This document shows positions 1-12,693 of a stretch of 64,000 nucleotides of DNA, piece by piece. The stretch is from Porphyra umbilicalis. Taxonomy: Eukaryota; Rhodophyta; Bangiophyceae; Bangiales; Bangiaceae. The notes beneath the pieces are model-generated. The model saw only the letters and a list, made by a program, of their open reading frames with translations, did no database searches and had not been told where the DNA came from. The DNA is taken from assembly GCA_002049455.2 (NCBI GenBank), contig KV918862.1, positions 62,001 through 126,000 on the forward strand, read 5' to 3'. Numbering within the stretch: the first letter of the stretch is position 1; every line of letters begins with the position of its first letter. Made by a program: the position numbers and the translations under genes.

Positions 1-41
1 CCGACCCCCCTGCCGCTCGTCGTTCCGTCTTCCGATCGGGT

Positions 42-1458
42 ATGGCATCTCGAGTGACGGTGGAGCGGCTCAAGGAGGAGCGGAAGCGTCGCGGCTTGCC
101 AATTTATGGCGACAAGAGCATCCTATTGGAGCGCTGTCGCGAGAACGGGGTCACGTGTTCTGCACCGGACGACCCCGACCGTTCGCGGCGGACCTTGGAT
201 CCCCCGCCCGCCTCTATTGGTGTCACGCGGCCGGATGTGCTTCCGGTGGCTGTGGCGCCTGCAGGCCCCAGTGACACGCTCGACACTGCTTCGGCGGCAG
301 GGACGCCACCCGTCGTGGAAGCGGGCGGCTCGCCACCTCCTGCGCCCGCCACAGCAGCCGCTCCATCACCGGCAGTTGGACCGACCGCTGCCGCCGTGGC
401 GGGATCTCCCGGCCGAGCGTCGCCTTTCTCAAAACACTAGAAGGCGCGTCTGGCGCATGTGCTGTGCACAGGCGAGGTGGCAGCGGGTGTTGTGGTCTCG
501 CGAGGGCCGATGTCTCGCCGTCAACAAGATGCTCGGTTGAGCCGCACGGAAGTTTGGGTTGTGGTCGTGGGCGAGATGTTTAACGGTACAGACCGCTTCT
601 TTCCCCCGCAAGAATGTGTTGATGGGGGCTTGGACCCTAATGCTCATCCCCATATAAGGCCAGGCCTCTTCTTGAAGGTCAAATGGTCTGAGGTAAGTGG
701 CGCTTCTCTACGCTTCATTTGTACGGTTTTTGTGTGTTCAGCGCACTGAGTGTGCTATAAGAGGCCAAATTAACTCTAACTGGATGATCACACGGCCCTT
801 TTCTTTTGTCCTTGTGCAGTTGTGTGCCTCTTTTTGGCGAGTGTACAAGCAGTACGCTACTTTGGGCCAGAACGATCCTGCTCTATGGGGTAGCTTTTCC
901 CAGGGCGACTCTGTCCTCGACTATGTTTTCTCTTTGTTCAGGAACAACAGCCTTGTGCTGGAGTTGGCAAGCCCGGAGGTGGGCGCCGCGGGTGTTGAAG
1001 GAGATGACACGCTAGAGACTAGCAATGGTACTCGAGCGATGACTACCTCTAGGGGCAAGCGCAAGCGCGACGGAGCGATTGCTGCCCTGGATTCCCTCGT
1101 GGAGAGCTCGGCGAGCATGGCTGCCTCCGCAGCCACGTACATGCGATGCGCCGAGATGGTGTCGCTGTCTACAACCCTCAAGAATCTCCGTGAGTGCCAC
1201 GCGGCTCCAAGCCTGATTAAGGCCGTGGTGAAGCAGCTGGAGGACGTTGTTCTTCAGCGCACGCCAACTTCGGTTCCGGACGACCCGGCGGGTCAAGTGA
1301 AGAGGCTAGTACCGACGAAGTTTGGAGGAGAGGAGAGGGTCCCGATTTGGCTTCGAGTGTTGTTTCTATTGTGGGGTTGCGTGTTTTTCATTGTACGTGC
1401 CGCCTTTGCATTGAACAAAGCGAAGGGTACTTGTCATTCATATGGCACCCGCGTTTAG
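42..1458 (+). CDS. SAP-domain protein, multi-exon, function unknown
   Basis: The first exon starts at the ATG at 42. Residues about 5-35 read as a SAP motif (VERLKEERKRRGLPIYGDKS), a small helix-extension-helix DNA-binding fold common in chromatin and mobile-element proteins. A Pro/Ala-rich linker follows. The frame meets TAG at 438-440 and then continues in the same frame (KARLAHVLCTGEVAAG...). That TAG could be the end of an intron (ctcaaaacactag) or a nonsense change. A clear GT-AG intron at 693-819 (donor GAG/gtaagt, acceptor cttgtgcag) joins KVKWSE to LCASFWRVYKQ in phase 0. The last exon has a basic patch (RGKRKRDG) and a hydrophobic stretch near the end. The repeated-looking acidic and aromatic middle part is not one I recognise. 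It could be host or mobile-element derived. Confidence 0.5.
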
Positions 1459-2192
1459 AAGCTCTATGGGCGACAACTCAAATCGTACGATAGCTTATCG
1501 CGTTGGAAGTGAAGCGCACCCGGTATTGAAGAAAAACAAAAAGATAAGAGAGAAAACCAGGCGGCATACAATGTAGTACACAAGTCAAGTTCAAAACTCT
1601 GGCGCAGCTCCGGGTCGGAGAAGCCCTCGCTCCTCCACGTGGTTCGTCATTCTCACCCTCAGGTCCGACCGCTCGCAATCACGGCGCCGCCCACGCTGGC
1701 AAGCATTCACATCATCATTTCGTGCAAAGGATATATCCGCTCCGACACGATCATTGCCAAACGGAGCGCCAACGGCAGCCGCTGCAGCGGAATGCGTTCG
1801 ACAAAAGTTGTGCAGTCGAAAGCGTGCTGGAACGAGGCTGGGGCGCTTCGCAAATGGCACCTGTTGCATTCGGCAGGGGCTAAGTCCAGTACTTATGCCC
1901 CTGCCGGGACTTGCGCCCGTCTCTCCGTACTTCGGATTGCGGCCTGTGGGACGGCTGTCCCTCCCTAAGTAGCCCCCCTATTCGGGCCAGGGGCTACTCT
2001 TACGTCTCTCCTTTTCGTCTGTTTTCGTCTTGTTATTACGGCGCCGGCCTTGCCCCACGCCGCCCCGTCTTGCTCGCCATCTAAATCTTGGCGTCCCTCT
2101 CGAGTCCTAGCCTTTGAGCGCCTTTGCGCCGCCTAGGTCCTCTCGGTAGGTTGACCCTTTAGGTCCTTCTCTTTTGTACTGTCAGTGTGGTT
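1459..2192. other. non-coding interval
   Basis: No supportable gene. The stretch from about 1960 to 2190 is rich in pyrimidines. The right part is the downstream flank of the minus-strand Harbinger transposase. Confidence 0.5.
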
Positions 2193-2987
2193 CTAGGGTA
2201 TTTGTTCGCGCCTTCTTTGTTGCCACAGCACCCTCAGCGGCCGCCAAAAGACGCCCCACCTCCATGGCAACATTCCAAAAGCTTTCTCAATATGGATGCG
2301 CAAAGAAGACAGGTAGAAATTGTACGCATCTCGCCACCGATCGCCTCGCCCACCGCCTGACCACAGGACCGCCAAAGCCTCGCTGGCAGCGTACGCTTCG
2401 TCCGCAGCAATGCTGTGCCCGTCTCGAGTCATGTCGCGCGTCAACACGCTGTCGCGGTCAGACAGTTGCCGACCCAGAGATGTTACCGAAAAGGCCGTGG
2501 AGTCGTGTGTTGCGCCAGGACTGGTACACGCCATCCAACGAAACTTGTTCTCGGAATCGCAAATGGCTTCAGTGTTCAGAGCGTAGAAGCCTTTCCTTGA
2601 ATAGTAGTCTGCGACACACGGTACGTCCGTTGCGAGAGGTTTCTCCTGCTCGACCGCAATCCCGTCTAGTGCCCCACAGACGTTGCCAAACGGGGAGTTT
2701 CGACGGCTTTGGAACCCCGCCGCGTACGCCAGCCGACGCGGGGAGCTGCTCAACTGGAAGTCCAGGTCTAAAAAGGGTGTCGAGTTTACGGCATCTACGA
2801 CATCCCAAAGAGCACGGTAGACAGTACAAGTGTGCACTCCCAAAATAGCACAAATGTCCAGGTAGCTCCCGCCGCCCAAGTAGCGAAGCGCAATGGCGGT
2901 CCGCACCTCAGGCGGCACACCGCGGTGAGGAAGACGCGGCCGCAAACGGTCAACTAGGTCATAGAGGGTATCGGCAGACATGCGCAT
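2193..2987 (-). CDS. PIF/Harbinger-family DDE transposase
   Basis: This is a nuclease of the DDE_4/PIF-Harbinger type, which cuts and joins transposon ends. In order it has an amino-terminal helix-turn-helix (RTAIALRYLGGGSYLDICAI), the first catalytic Asp in GALDGIAV, the second in SPGATHDSTAF, a DEAY block, and the catalytic Glu in RIHIEKAFGMLPWRWG. All three acidic residues are therefore present. The start at MRMSADT is the first in-frame ATG, but the same frame stays open upstream (FERAMRM), so an earlier exon is likely. After PLRVLWQQ the expected C-terminal helix is missing, so the frame is cut short or an intron begins there. No Myb-like partner gene was seen next to it. Confidence 0.9.
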   Translation of the reverse strand: MRMSADTLYDLVDRLRPRLPHRGVPPEVRTAIALRYLGGGSYLDICAILGVHTCTVYRALWDVVDAVNSTPFLDLDFQLSSSPRRLAYAAGFQSRRNSPFGNVCGALDGIAVEQEKPLATDVPCVADYYSRKGFYALNTEAICDSENKFRWMACTSPGATHDSTAFSVTSLGRQLSDRDSVLTRDMTRDGHSIAADEAYAASEALAVLWSGGGRGDRWRDAYNFYLSSLRIHIEKAFGMLPWRWGVFWRPLRVLWQQRRREQIP

Positions 2988-5900
2988 AGCGCGCTCAAAG
3001 TGCAGGCCGTAGCTAGCCTGGATGTCGGAAAAGGAGACATGGCGACGGGGGTGTTAAGGGCGCGTGAAAAGGATACCTTTATGTGAGTACACCGCGCCCG
3101 CAACTGGGCTCACAAACTGACCACACCTTAGAAGGGAGGAGGGGTCCATAGCGGCAGGCCTGCCTGACGCACGGGGAAAAAAAGACTGTGTGTCGTGAGT
3201 GCTTCAATGGGCGGCAACTGGCTGGGCGAGAGTGGTAGTGTGTCCTGATGTGGCCTTAATAGAAGTCGTGAGCGTAAGTTGCTTCGCGTAGATCGAAGCC
3301 ACAAGCTCCTTTCGCAGCCCAGAGAGCGTTTATGTAACGTTATACCAAGCGAGGCTGGAAATGCGAACGGGCCTGACTGTACTGTACAGTGCGTTCTCGT
3401 TCCGAGAGACAGCTAATTCAGCTCAATATGAATAAAAGATGGTCCACACGCGAACCATCATATGTAGAAAAGCACGCTTACAATCTGGCCAGCGCGGTCA
3501 GATTTTAGATCAATGCTCTGCAGCAGAAACTGTGCTTTCTGGGTTGCTCGAAGAGAGATTGTAAAAGTAGTAGTAGGTTATACGCCACCCAGTATTCCTT
3601 TTCAAATTCTGTACGCAGCATATGCACGGAAGGGGCAGCCAAATGCGTACCAACTTGCGACGGTCAGTCTCAACGAGCACTCCCGCGTGGCCAACACGTG
3701 GCGCAGCTGCGCACACGGATCTCGTGTAGTCGCCGCTCAGAACAGCAGAAAGAAGGCATTGCGGCGCAGCAGCGGTGAAGAGCCAACAAACGGTTCAACG
3801 GAGTCCTTTGCGTGGTCGGGGAGAGAACCTGGACGCGTGAGAAAAAAGCGACCCCCACTGCAAAGAATTGAATATCAACGTGTGGAGGGGCTATTGGCTT
3901 TATTTTGTAGGGTTCACATATGTGGTGACGCTCTTCAGACGCTTACGTACCACAATCGCGAGACGTGGCTTAGAACGCTAACTGAAACGCACAACGAAGG
4001 AGAAGTATGTGATACGCCTCGCTTTTGGGTCTCAGGGGCCCACAACGCCAACGGAGTTAGATTGAGCAGGCGGTGTTACGCAACGCTAATTGAAAGCCAG
4101 CACGCTTGGGAAGCCCCGCAACGAATGATGTGCAGCATACGTGGACCAATAGAATCGCCAAATTCTGGACATAATCCTTACAAATAAAGCCGACATGGCC
4201 ATACGGACAGCCTGGAAAAGCACATCAGCATCAGTGACAATCTCAGGAAGCCTCAGATCTTCCGAGAAATCTTCCGTGTGTGCGCAGATCGCCCCTCGGA
4301 CTGGTTCGGGCCAGAGGAATCTGGAGAAAACCTTCCTGCATCTCGATCCGGGATGCAGAGGCTGTACAACCCTCCAGCCGAAGCATCTTTTGTGCTTGCA
4401 AGAATTTGAACACAATAGCTAGGCCAATGAATTTCGGGTGGTCTGCGCGCCCGCCAATCCAGTATCCGTTATATTCTCCATCGTGCACTCTGCATCCCCG
4501 ACCTGTGAAATCGCCATTGTCTGCAGGTCAGCAGTACTTGAGAGATACTTGAGCGACCTCGGTCTCATGCGGAGCGCTCACTTGCGTGCCCAGCGGCATT
4601 TCGTCCGCTTCGTCCGCTTCGTCCGCTTCGCGACGACTGGGACGGCTTTTCTTAGGCTTTCGTGGCCTGATTCACGTCTTCAGCCGCTTTCCAGGCTCGC
4701 AGGGCTGTAGTACTGGAATGAAACCCTGCTTTCATGACAGACTGCCCTTGCTGCTGAAGCGCACAGTGGGTGTAGAGGTTGGCAGCTCTCCCTTAATCCA
4801 CAGGACTTTCTGTTCAGTGCTTAGAACGGTCAGGCGCATCTCGTCGACTCGCATCCAAGTGCGTACTAAAGGGGCCTTCGTGGCTCTGCGTGGGCTACAG
4901 GCGCAGCTCATGATGTCCCATAAGCGAGTGCATGAGTGAATTGTTTTATTGTTCTCCAGGATGCGGCCAATCGGCAGCAGCCGGTGTGGTACACTCAAGG
5001 GTGCTTTCGCGAAAGCACCGTCCCGTGTACTAAACCAAACGGAAAGCCGCTCAGGCGGACTGTGAGAGACATGTTGCGCACTGCAGGTGCAGACGAGCGG
5101 AATTTCTTTCCAGCAACGTCCAAGCCAGACGTCATGGTCGCTTAACTCTTTCATGTGAGGAGCACCGATTTGGTCCCTATGTGCCGCGTAATTCCCGTCA
5201 CAGCAATAGCTACGGCCGCCGCCGCCACTAAGGAGGGTGGCGCTTCTGTCGGAATCGGTTGTGCGGCCTAGCTCGCGTTTGTTCACACCCTGAGTCGATG
5301 CAATGAGAACGAGATACGAAGACAGAATGTTTCTCAATCACATCTAATGTGGTTCCCAGCCAAAGTGCGCTTGAACAACGGTCGAACGTGATATCTGCGA
5401 AAGTCGCTTGTCCCAACTGCACGTCGAAGACCTACCTGAAAAAGTCGATTGAGCAGGCCGGTGCGTCCATCTACACTGGGCTATGAGTTCTCCCGATCAT
5501 TTGCGCAGTCGCTTGAAATGCATTTTCGCAGATAAGCGGGTGCTTGACCAAATCATGGTCGCTTACAAGGCTGCACTTTGCTCCTCGTCTCATTGTTCAT
5601 CGTCATGCATGCAAGGAATTCGAAGTTTTTCTCCTTTTCCGGATCATCCGTCATCTGTCAACCTTCCATTGTGCTTCCCAGAAAAACTAGACGCTCAAGA
5701 ACATGTCTGGTGCAAGAAAAAACGGCCTGATTGGCTGAGAAGGCCACTCCTTGTGCTGGTAGATCTTGGGTCTTCTGGGATGCATGCTGCAGTTTGCCTA
5801 ATTTTGGTCGTGCAAAGAGCTTCGCCAGCGTGTCGAACGATTCTACCGTTCGTATTTTCGTCACCGATGATATGCTGTAGTTTTTTATGCATAGAGGCGT

Positions 5901-6320
5901 CCGCGCGCATGTCGTTATCACAGCTGTCCTGATTGCCGCGCACTTGGTTGTCCATGTCACTAAATTGAAAGATGTCACGGACGGGCTCAGCTGTGCGTTG
6001 CGCATACATCGGCGCGGGAAGGAAACTCTCGTTCAAACATAGCCCGCATTGGCACAGTCCGCAGACAACTGATCGACTTGAATTCGGAAGCGACACGGGA
6101 ATAAGAAGTTTTTACGGCGAACAGCTGGATATGAGGAACAGAAGCAAAGCCCGGCGCACAGCCAGAGACCGCCCTCGTTCATGAGTCGGCCTCTGCTTCT
6201 CGCGAACTCTGATTCTGGCATTTGAATATTTTTCGTCGATCTGCATCCTCTCCCCGTTGGCCTCTCCTCATTCCTCCCACCCCTGCCTTGTGTGGATGAC
6301 CCTGAAAGATTCTGGCCGCA
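2988..6320. other. no supportable gene; AT-richer interval
   Basis: Short open frames occur on both strands but none shows a recognisable domain or convincing splice sites. A small 9-bp tandem repeat (tcgtccgct, about three copies) lies at 4601-4629. Confidence 0.4.
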
Positions 6321-6700
6321 ATGAAGTCAGTTCAAACGCGGCGGCGCCTTGTGGAGATGGCGCGCGAGCACGGCCGACATGTCAGGGCTGCCACACACGA
6401 CCTCAAAGTTTCCTTGAGGTGGGCGACTCGCTCTTTGGCCTACTTCCCAGACACAGGCGATCGCCAATACGATCCAACGTGGTGGAATGGTCACGCGGAC
6501 AACCTCATGGACGACCCGCAGCTGCGCGCGGCTGTGCTGCATACCTTGGAGAAACAGCCGGAGCTACTTCTAGATGAGATTTCTGACGCAATTTTGTGAT
6601 TGGCGCGCAAGTTGACAGTGACGTCGACGTCTCCCCTGCGACTGTCGCACTTCAACATTGAACTGGCGCAGCTACGAACTCACAGACGGCACTTTTAGTC
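6321..6700 (+). pseudogene. Tc1/mariner-like transposase, N-terminal fragment
   Basis: The peptide has two stacked helix-turn-helix-like units as at the amino end of Tc1/IS630-type transposases. RRLVEMAREHGRHVRAA is followed by a linker and by LRAAVLHTLEKQPELLLDEI, matching the usual pattern of a charged helix, acidic turn and LDEI. The frame meets TGA at 6597-6599 and then continues in the same frame (LARKLTVTSTSPLRLSHFN) to TAG at about 6700. This second half is the expected recognition helix. No DDE catalytic domain follows, so this is a truncated, inactive copy. The family assignment rests on pattern only. Confidence 0.5.
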
Positions 6701-7460
6701 CCACACTTGCAGCGCACGCCATCAACTCATCTCAAACATGCTTGTATGGGAGCTTATCACTCGTCATAGGCGCTCACAAATACACCCTGCTCTCACCTAT
6801 GAGCCCCACCAGGCGTGCATTCGAGCCCGATCAGCGCCGCCCCCCGCACGCTCACACGCCGGAGCAAATAGTGCACGTAACGTGCTTTGCAGATGCTGCA
6901 GCGCCCCTGCACCTGTCCGCACCGCGCGGTGGCCGCGCCCCGCCCCTCCCCACCACCCTTTGCGGCAGCAGGAGTGGCCGGGGCGGGGCGTTCCTCGCCC
7001 CCCTTGCCGCCGCCCTACTCACAACATGGATCTGCGGATGTGGGGGGCGATTGAGGAGCCCCACATGCGTGCAACGAGTGCAGGGTTCCAGACACAGCAG
7101 TACATCCGGTCCTTCCTGTGAGGCTCTCGAAAGACTTCTACCGCTCGTCGGTGGTCAACAGCTTCCAGCATGGTGGCCTACCGCAGAGATAAGGAAGTTG
7201 GTCGCAGCTTCCAGAAGCGTTTACTGTCAGCACATGAATGCCAGAATCTGATTGGGTAAAAGGGAGCCCAGATTGTGCACAAAGAGAGTCTCACTCGACC
7301 TTCCGTGTGCCTCCGCTTCTCTGTCACTGAAAATATCTCCGCCGGGCGCGTCCCTCTCCCCCCCCCCTGCCGCACCCCGCCCCCGACGGCTCATCATGAC
7401 GCCGCTCGGGCAGTGATACTGTGCGTGCTTTTTTATACGGGCGGCGGACGCAGGGGACCC
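6701..7460. other. non-coding interval
   Basis: No gene could be supported. There is a GC-rich patch at about 6900-7030 and a C-rich run near 7360-7390. Confidence 0.4.
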
Positions 7461-8335
7461 ATGCACGTATCCCGTTCGACGCTATACGCTCACCGCCAGC
7501 CTGACAAGCGTCGCCGCCTGGGCTCCCCCGATGAGGGTGGGGAGCAAGCAGGTGACAGGGTCGGCCAGTCCGTGCCGGCGAGCGCGGCTGCGGGCGTGGC
7601 AGAAGGCGCGTCAGCAGGCCCCCCCGCAGTGGCGGCCGTGGGGGGGGCCACCGACGCGGAGGCGGCCGGTGGGGCGGCCGTGGCCGGCGGGGCGGCCATG
7701 GCCGCTAACAACGGCGCACGGGCGGGCGGCAGCGCTTGTCAACGCACTGGCCCAGGCTGTGACGGCCGTCGGTGTGATGCCGACAAATCCCCAGAGTCGA
7801 GGGAAGCCAGCGATCGAAGCTGCCACCGTGATATAGACGACGACTCTTCACCCGAGTTCGACGCCGAACTTGCACCGGAACGAGACAAAGGGCCTTCTCC
7901 ATCTCCCAATTTCTAACCAGCGAGAGCGCCAAGAAAATGCAGTTGCTCGTCGGCCACATCAACGAGAACATTGCCGATCTGGCGATGTATGCTTCGGCCG
8001 TGCAACACGAGTTGACGCAAGCTTATAATTTTGATGAACTCAAGCTAAGCTCCACCGCGGCCATCTCCCGTGTTCCCTACCTTTTGAAGTTTCCTCGACG
8101 CCAGCGCAAAGTTTGAGACGCGGGACGTCCATAGTTGTGTGAACGGGTGCCTGGCATTCATTCTCAAGCGCGTACAGCTGACTGTATGTAACGCCTACGG
8201 CGAGCAGCGCTACAAATCCAACGGGAAAACCGCCAAGCAGGTCACATACTGGGAGCTGATCCTTTGGTCAGCTCAGCTTCTCGGCAACCCCGTCATCGAG
8301 AAGTCCATCTTTGAAAATACTGCTGCCGCCCGCTA
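7461..8335 (+). CDS. unknown gene, probably two or three exons
   Basis: The first segment starts at ATG 7461 (MHVSRSTLYAHRQPDKRRRL), is Ala/Gly-rich and then acidic, and ends at 7916. A good acceptor (tttctaaccag) just after this stop would open the second segment, which reads ESAKKMQLLVGHINENIADL and then predicted helix to about 8116. A third segment in another frame (KFETRDVHSCVNGCLAFILK to SIFENTAAAR) runs to 8335. Both later segments have ordinary amino-acid composition, unlike the shadow frames, which is why I keep them. The exact joins are not resolved: the second needs a splice or a frameshift. I recognise no family. It could belong to a mobile element. Confidence 0.35.
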
Positions 8336-10467
8336 GGCTGCGGATGAAGAGACGAACGTTGTGCGTGATGACCCCCACTTTCAAACTTTCGCGACTACCG
8401 CGACAGAAGGCTGCTCGACGACGGCCCCTTTATGCTGCTCAACTTGGGGACTGAAGGCTTCCAATTCTTCTGGCCAAATGGGTTTGAAGGCTGGCCAGCC
8501 ACTGAAACCCCACTTCGTATGAGGCCCGAGGAACAGACGCGGAAACGAGCACCAGCTGCTGCTTGTCGAGACACCTGGACGGACACAGCCGGTAAACCTT
8601 GAGTCATTTCTGCACTACAGCTTTTCAAGGATTTTACGAGCCTACAAGCATCCACATTTGCTACTCACATAAGGACCCTTCAAACGAAAAACTCCTGCTC
8701 CAAGTACCCGATCGTTCTCCGCTCAGCCGCAAGTATCGCCGCAAGTGCTGCTGAATTCGAGCACGCGCGCGCATTGCGCCGGTCTGTGGCCTTACAGACC
8801 CGTCTGGAGCAGAAAGGTGGCGTCAAGGTCACTCCGTGTTCTTTGCTCCCAGATCAGAAGCGCGCGCCGCCAATTAGCACCTACAGCACCCTTGGGAAGT
8901 AGGCCCTACTGTCGCGCCCTAAAACACGATGAACCTAAAGGTGCATCCCACGCAATAAGAAGGATGGTGGCGACGCGACTCCAGGCTGGCACCAAGCCGC
9001 CAAGGGCGCACGAAATTCGAGAATATTGCATACACACAGGAAGAATGACTCAAGAGCTCCAAGAGCACAGTGTTAGATGCTACGCACACAAGCTCAAGCC
9101 ACTCAACCACGTCACCGTGATCCCCCATCCCCTATCCCCACCGCGCTTCAACAGTCACGGGCGGGGGTATTCCCCTGTGGTTTTCCCGACCCCTCTACTA
9201 CTTGTCTGAAAGTTTCGCCTTAGAGGGATATGTCTGTCGGGTGGAATTGGGGTGGCTACTTTGGCCGCCGGCGTTAGGGCAAGGAAGGGGTTTATTGACA
9301 GCATGGACGCTGTCCCCGTCGGCGTTTGATAAACCTAATTGTGCTTTGGACTACGATTCCCCTGTGGGCTTTGCCGTGATTCTCTCCTCCCGTTGGGAGA
9401 AGGCTGGGCTGCGGGTCGATTTCCGGGGCAGTTTCTTGGACGGACCGAGCTGATCAAGAGGTAGCTTGGGCTGGACGACAAATCGAAGTGGAAATGTCTA
9501 GAACCACTACACCATTCACCCCCAGAGCCTCCCAGCGGTTGTCTCTAACTTCGGTAGACGGGCGACGAGCCGCCAAGGGCGCCTTCCTGGCTGCGAACAA
9601 GCTGCAGTCCCCGACAGTGGCTGACGAGTGGCCACTCGCGCTCGCGGCGGCCTAGCCGCCCTTGCTGTAGGCCGAATAGTGGCCGGCCGCGGACGAGGCA
9701 GCCGACGGGCGCGGACCCGCTCGAACTCCCGCGGCGGCTGCAGCTAAAGAGCCACTACCCTTCGACGAGCCGGCCGATTAATTGTGCGCCACCCTGGTTG
9801 CAGCCGATGAAGAGGCGCCCGAGGAGCTTTGGTCCATACCCGCTGAAAGCGAGCGGCCGCCCCCGTCGGCTGTGAACGTGACGCCGGCCGTCGATGAGCC
9901 TGACGGCGAACGAGCCTTCCGCCCCTCTGTCGATGAGCCGAGCACCCTGCAGGCTTCCGACTGGTTTCCAACGACCGGTCTTGCGCTGAGCTGCCATCAT
10001 GATTTCAGCAGCCGTCGCGTCGTCCGATTTGCGCATGGAGTGGTATTGATCTTGCGAACTCACCTTGTTCCCCATATGAATTACACTTCGAGGCGACGCA
10101 ACGGGCTTCTCTAAAACCCTCCTTCTGCACACTCGCCGTATGACCGGGTAGATCTCAGTCACTGCCTGCAGGCATCATCCAAAAAACGTCTCCACTGATC
10201 CTACAGGTGCGCAGAAGCCGGACGCTCACGACTGCGCTGCCACGTGTTATAACTGTACTCGGGCGAGGGAAGTGTTCGGTCGACTGGAAGCCGGCGCAGT
10301 GGTTGGGTGGGGGATGTTTTCGATCGGCGACCATCTCCCGCACCCCAACAGTAACCATAGTTGCTCCAGCCAAATCACACAAAGCACGACAACGAGCATG
10401 CTTGCGACACAGGAAAGGGCAGCGCTGCCACCGATGGCGCTGTCCCTCGAGAGAGAGCACACCGGCC
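8336..10467. other. no supportable gene
   Basis: Nothing recognisable was found. On the minus strand near 10060 a short peptide (MGNK) ends in a good donor (AAG/gtgagt), and a Ser/Ala-rich frame lies around 9580-9960. These are too weak to call. Confidence 0.3.
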
Positions 10468-10745
10468 TATGCCTGCTGGAAGGCCGGCACAACTCCGTCG
10501 TGACCAACGGCGGCGGCGTACGCGAGCGCCGTGCGGCGTTGATTGTCTGTCGCAACAACGGATGTACCTGCGGCAAGCAGCTCCGCCACGGTGGCGTCGT
10601 CGCCGTTTTGCGCCGCCAGATTTGCGCCGTCGGCAATCGCAGCGTCTCATTGCGCACCGGCCGCAACCAGCGCCGCTAGGCGCTCTGGCTACTACCCGCT
10701 CCACTACGACTTCGGCGTGGCCCCTGCTCGTCGCAGTCGTCACTG
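10468..10745 (-). pseudogene. ankyrin-repeat remnant
   Basis: On the minus strand the sequence reads like consecutive ankyrin repeats. GHAEVVVERVVA comes first, then in another frame ALVAAGAQ, a TGA, DGANLAAQNGDDATVAELLA, and RRTALAYAAAVGHDGVV. The repeat consensus of small helix pairs ending in LLxxGA and TALxxAAxxGH is visible. A frameshift near 10685 and an in-frame TGA break it, and it ends at TAG 10468-10470. Ankyrin repeats bind other proteins. The parent gene cannot be identified. Confidence 0.5.
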
Positions 10746-11027
10746 CTGTTCAGTATGACATGCGGAGGAGAGTGCCACCGCTGCAGAGTGGTGGTGCACT
10801 CTTCGAAGTGGCGTCAATATCGCGAACTCGCATAGCCCTTTCGAAGCTTTAGCATCAAGGCTCTGTTCTGGTCCCCACAGCTTGAATCAACGGCACAGTC
10901 TTGAGACATGCCCGAACGTTGGCATAGCACTCATTTCTCCGCATCAGGAGCGCGCGATTCGTGGAAGATGTTAGGAACCATGTTTTGACAGAACAAATAG
11001 TAACAGTGCTGAAACATTAAACGTCAG

Positions 11028-11099
11028 TCCGTGTTAGTCTAGTGGTTAGGATACCTGTCTCTCATACAGGTGGCCCGGGTTCGATTCCCGGACGCGGAA
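11028..11099 (+). tRNA. tRNA-Glu (anticodon CUC)
   Basis: A complete cloverleaf can be drawn. The 7-bp acceptor stem is TCCGTGT with ACGCGGA (one G-U pair) and the discriminator is A. The D arm contains the A-box sequence TAGTCTAGTGGTTAGGAT. The anticodon stem CCTGT/ACAGG has loop CTCTCAT, giving anticodon CTC. The T arm is CCCGGGTTCGATTCCCGG, which holds the B box. There is no intron and no encoded CCA, as expected for a nuclear gene. Confidence 0.97.
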
Positions 11100-11101
11100 A
11101 G

Positions 11102-11106
11102 TTTTT
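11102..11106 (+). terminator. RNA polymerase III terminator of tRNA-Glu
   Basis: A run of five T begins two bases after the tRNA discriminator, the usual stop signal for polymerase III. Confidence 0.8.
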
Positions 11107-12693
11107 GATTGATTTCACATCGACGGTGTCTGTGTTTCACTGTTAATTTTTCCAGGCATTGCATCCACACCACTGCTGACGTCGGGGGTGATTACCATGA
11201 GCCCCGGTCGCGCCTGCTGTGCCCGGGTACACCCCGGTTTCTCCGGCGAGCAAAGACCACAGACCTCCACGCACTCAGTTCGAAGCCTTTCCGGGCTCCT
11301 GTTCGCTCTCGCCACGGCACGATCGGGCATTTTCGTTTCCATGCCGACAGCTCGACCAATAGGAACCCTCTATTCTCCCCTTCAAAGGCCCCTTCAGCGC
11401 ACTCATCGCCGGGCCTGGTTTCGCGCTCGCCGCCTGCCAGATGGCGTGAATATTTTGCAGTGCGGCCCACCTGCGTTTCTTACAGTGGGCCGTCGCCGTT
11501 ATGTTGCCCCTGCAATCTCGTGCATGGACCATCCCAGTTCTGTGGGCCGCTGGGGGTCCTGCACCGGACGCAGGACCTGCGGCGAGCACGGGAACGATTG
11601 GCTCAGGACCTGCCCTCGGCTGATATCAGGTCCACATGGGAGATCGGTTCGGGTCCGTTGTGGCCTCCAATCGTGGGACAAAAAAAAAACGGATGACGAA
11701 TCGATCTGTCGCGCGCTTGGGCGTCCGTCCATGGAGGCGCATTTGGCAATGGCAACGTTCATCTCTGGCGTGACGCCAATCCCAAGGCTGTTTGGGGCGG
11801 CTCGAGCTCCCCTGCTCGGGGTACTGACCCCACTGCGCGCGGCGCCGCGGATTGCGCTGACGCCGGCACAGTATGCCGTGCAGTAGGCGGACCTGCGTTG
11901 GCCCGGAAAAACATTCTTCGGTAGGGTGGTGCGTCCTCGTGGCTCGGTCCCCATTGGATCTCCCCGGCCAACCCACCACACAATACCTGGACCAGAGGAG
12001 CTACCTGCCCCGCTGCAAGCCGACCACCCTGCCGCCGTCCGACCGGCATTGGCGGCGACCGCGGCGCTGCCATCGATCGGCGGTGGAGCACCGGCGACGT
12101 CGCAAAGTGACAAAATCCCGGCGACACTGAAGGCTCGCGCGGCCGGCAAGGCCACGACTGGTTCGTCAACTCGTGCGCGACCAGCATCATCGGGGAGTGC
12201 CAGCGCGGGGGATCCTGCCGGGGGGACGTCTCTGACACCAGCCATTTCTTCCGCCCAAAGTACCCAATCGTCATTCTCAACCACGGCTTCAAGGCATTCT
12301 CCCTCTGCACCAGCGGCTTTCATGAATAAACGGCACACTGATAAAATGGATGGATATACAGTGCGTACTCCTTATAAGAGACAGCTGATTCGGCTCAATA
12401 TGAAGAAAACGTGTCCCACGCGGACAGGAATGGAAGACTCGCGACCCATATTCTTTTGTAAACGATTCTCTTAGAACTAGAGCGCACTGTACTTAGATAA
12501 ACTCATATTCAACAATAACGAGCCAGATTTCACTTATTCTTATCTGAATCATTCCGCCATGTAATGGCTCCAAAACGGATGAACAAAAGTCCAATGACTT
12601 CGCACTCGCAGACTGCAGCCATCCAGCTACGTCAGGTAACAGCACTTGCCGGGCGCCTCATAACACTCGCAGTCGGGCCCAAGAACACAGGAA
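11107..12693. other. GC-rich interval, open on both strands, no assigned gene
   Basis: A 279-codon frame is open on the minus strand (12338 to 11499). An Ala/Pro/Ser-rich frame is open on the plus strand (about 11960-12330). Neither has a recognisable domain. The plus frame has the look of a disordered protein segment, but opposite open frames are expected in GC-rich DNA, so I call no gene. Confidence 0.3.
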
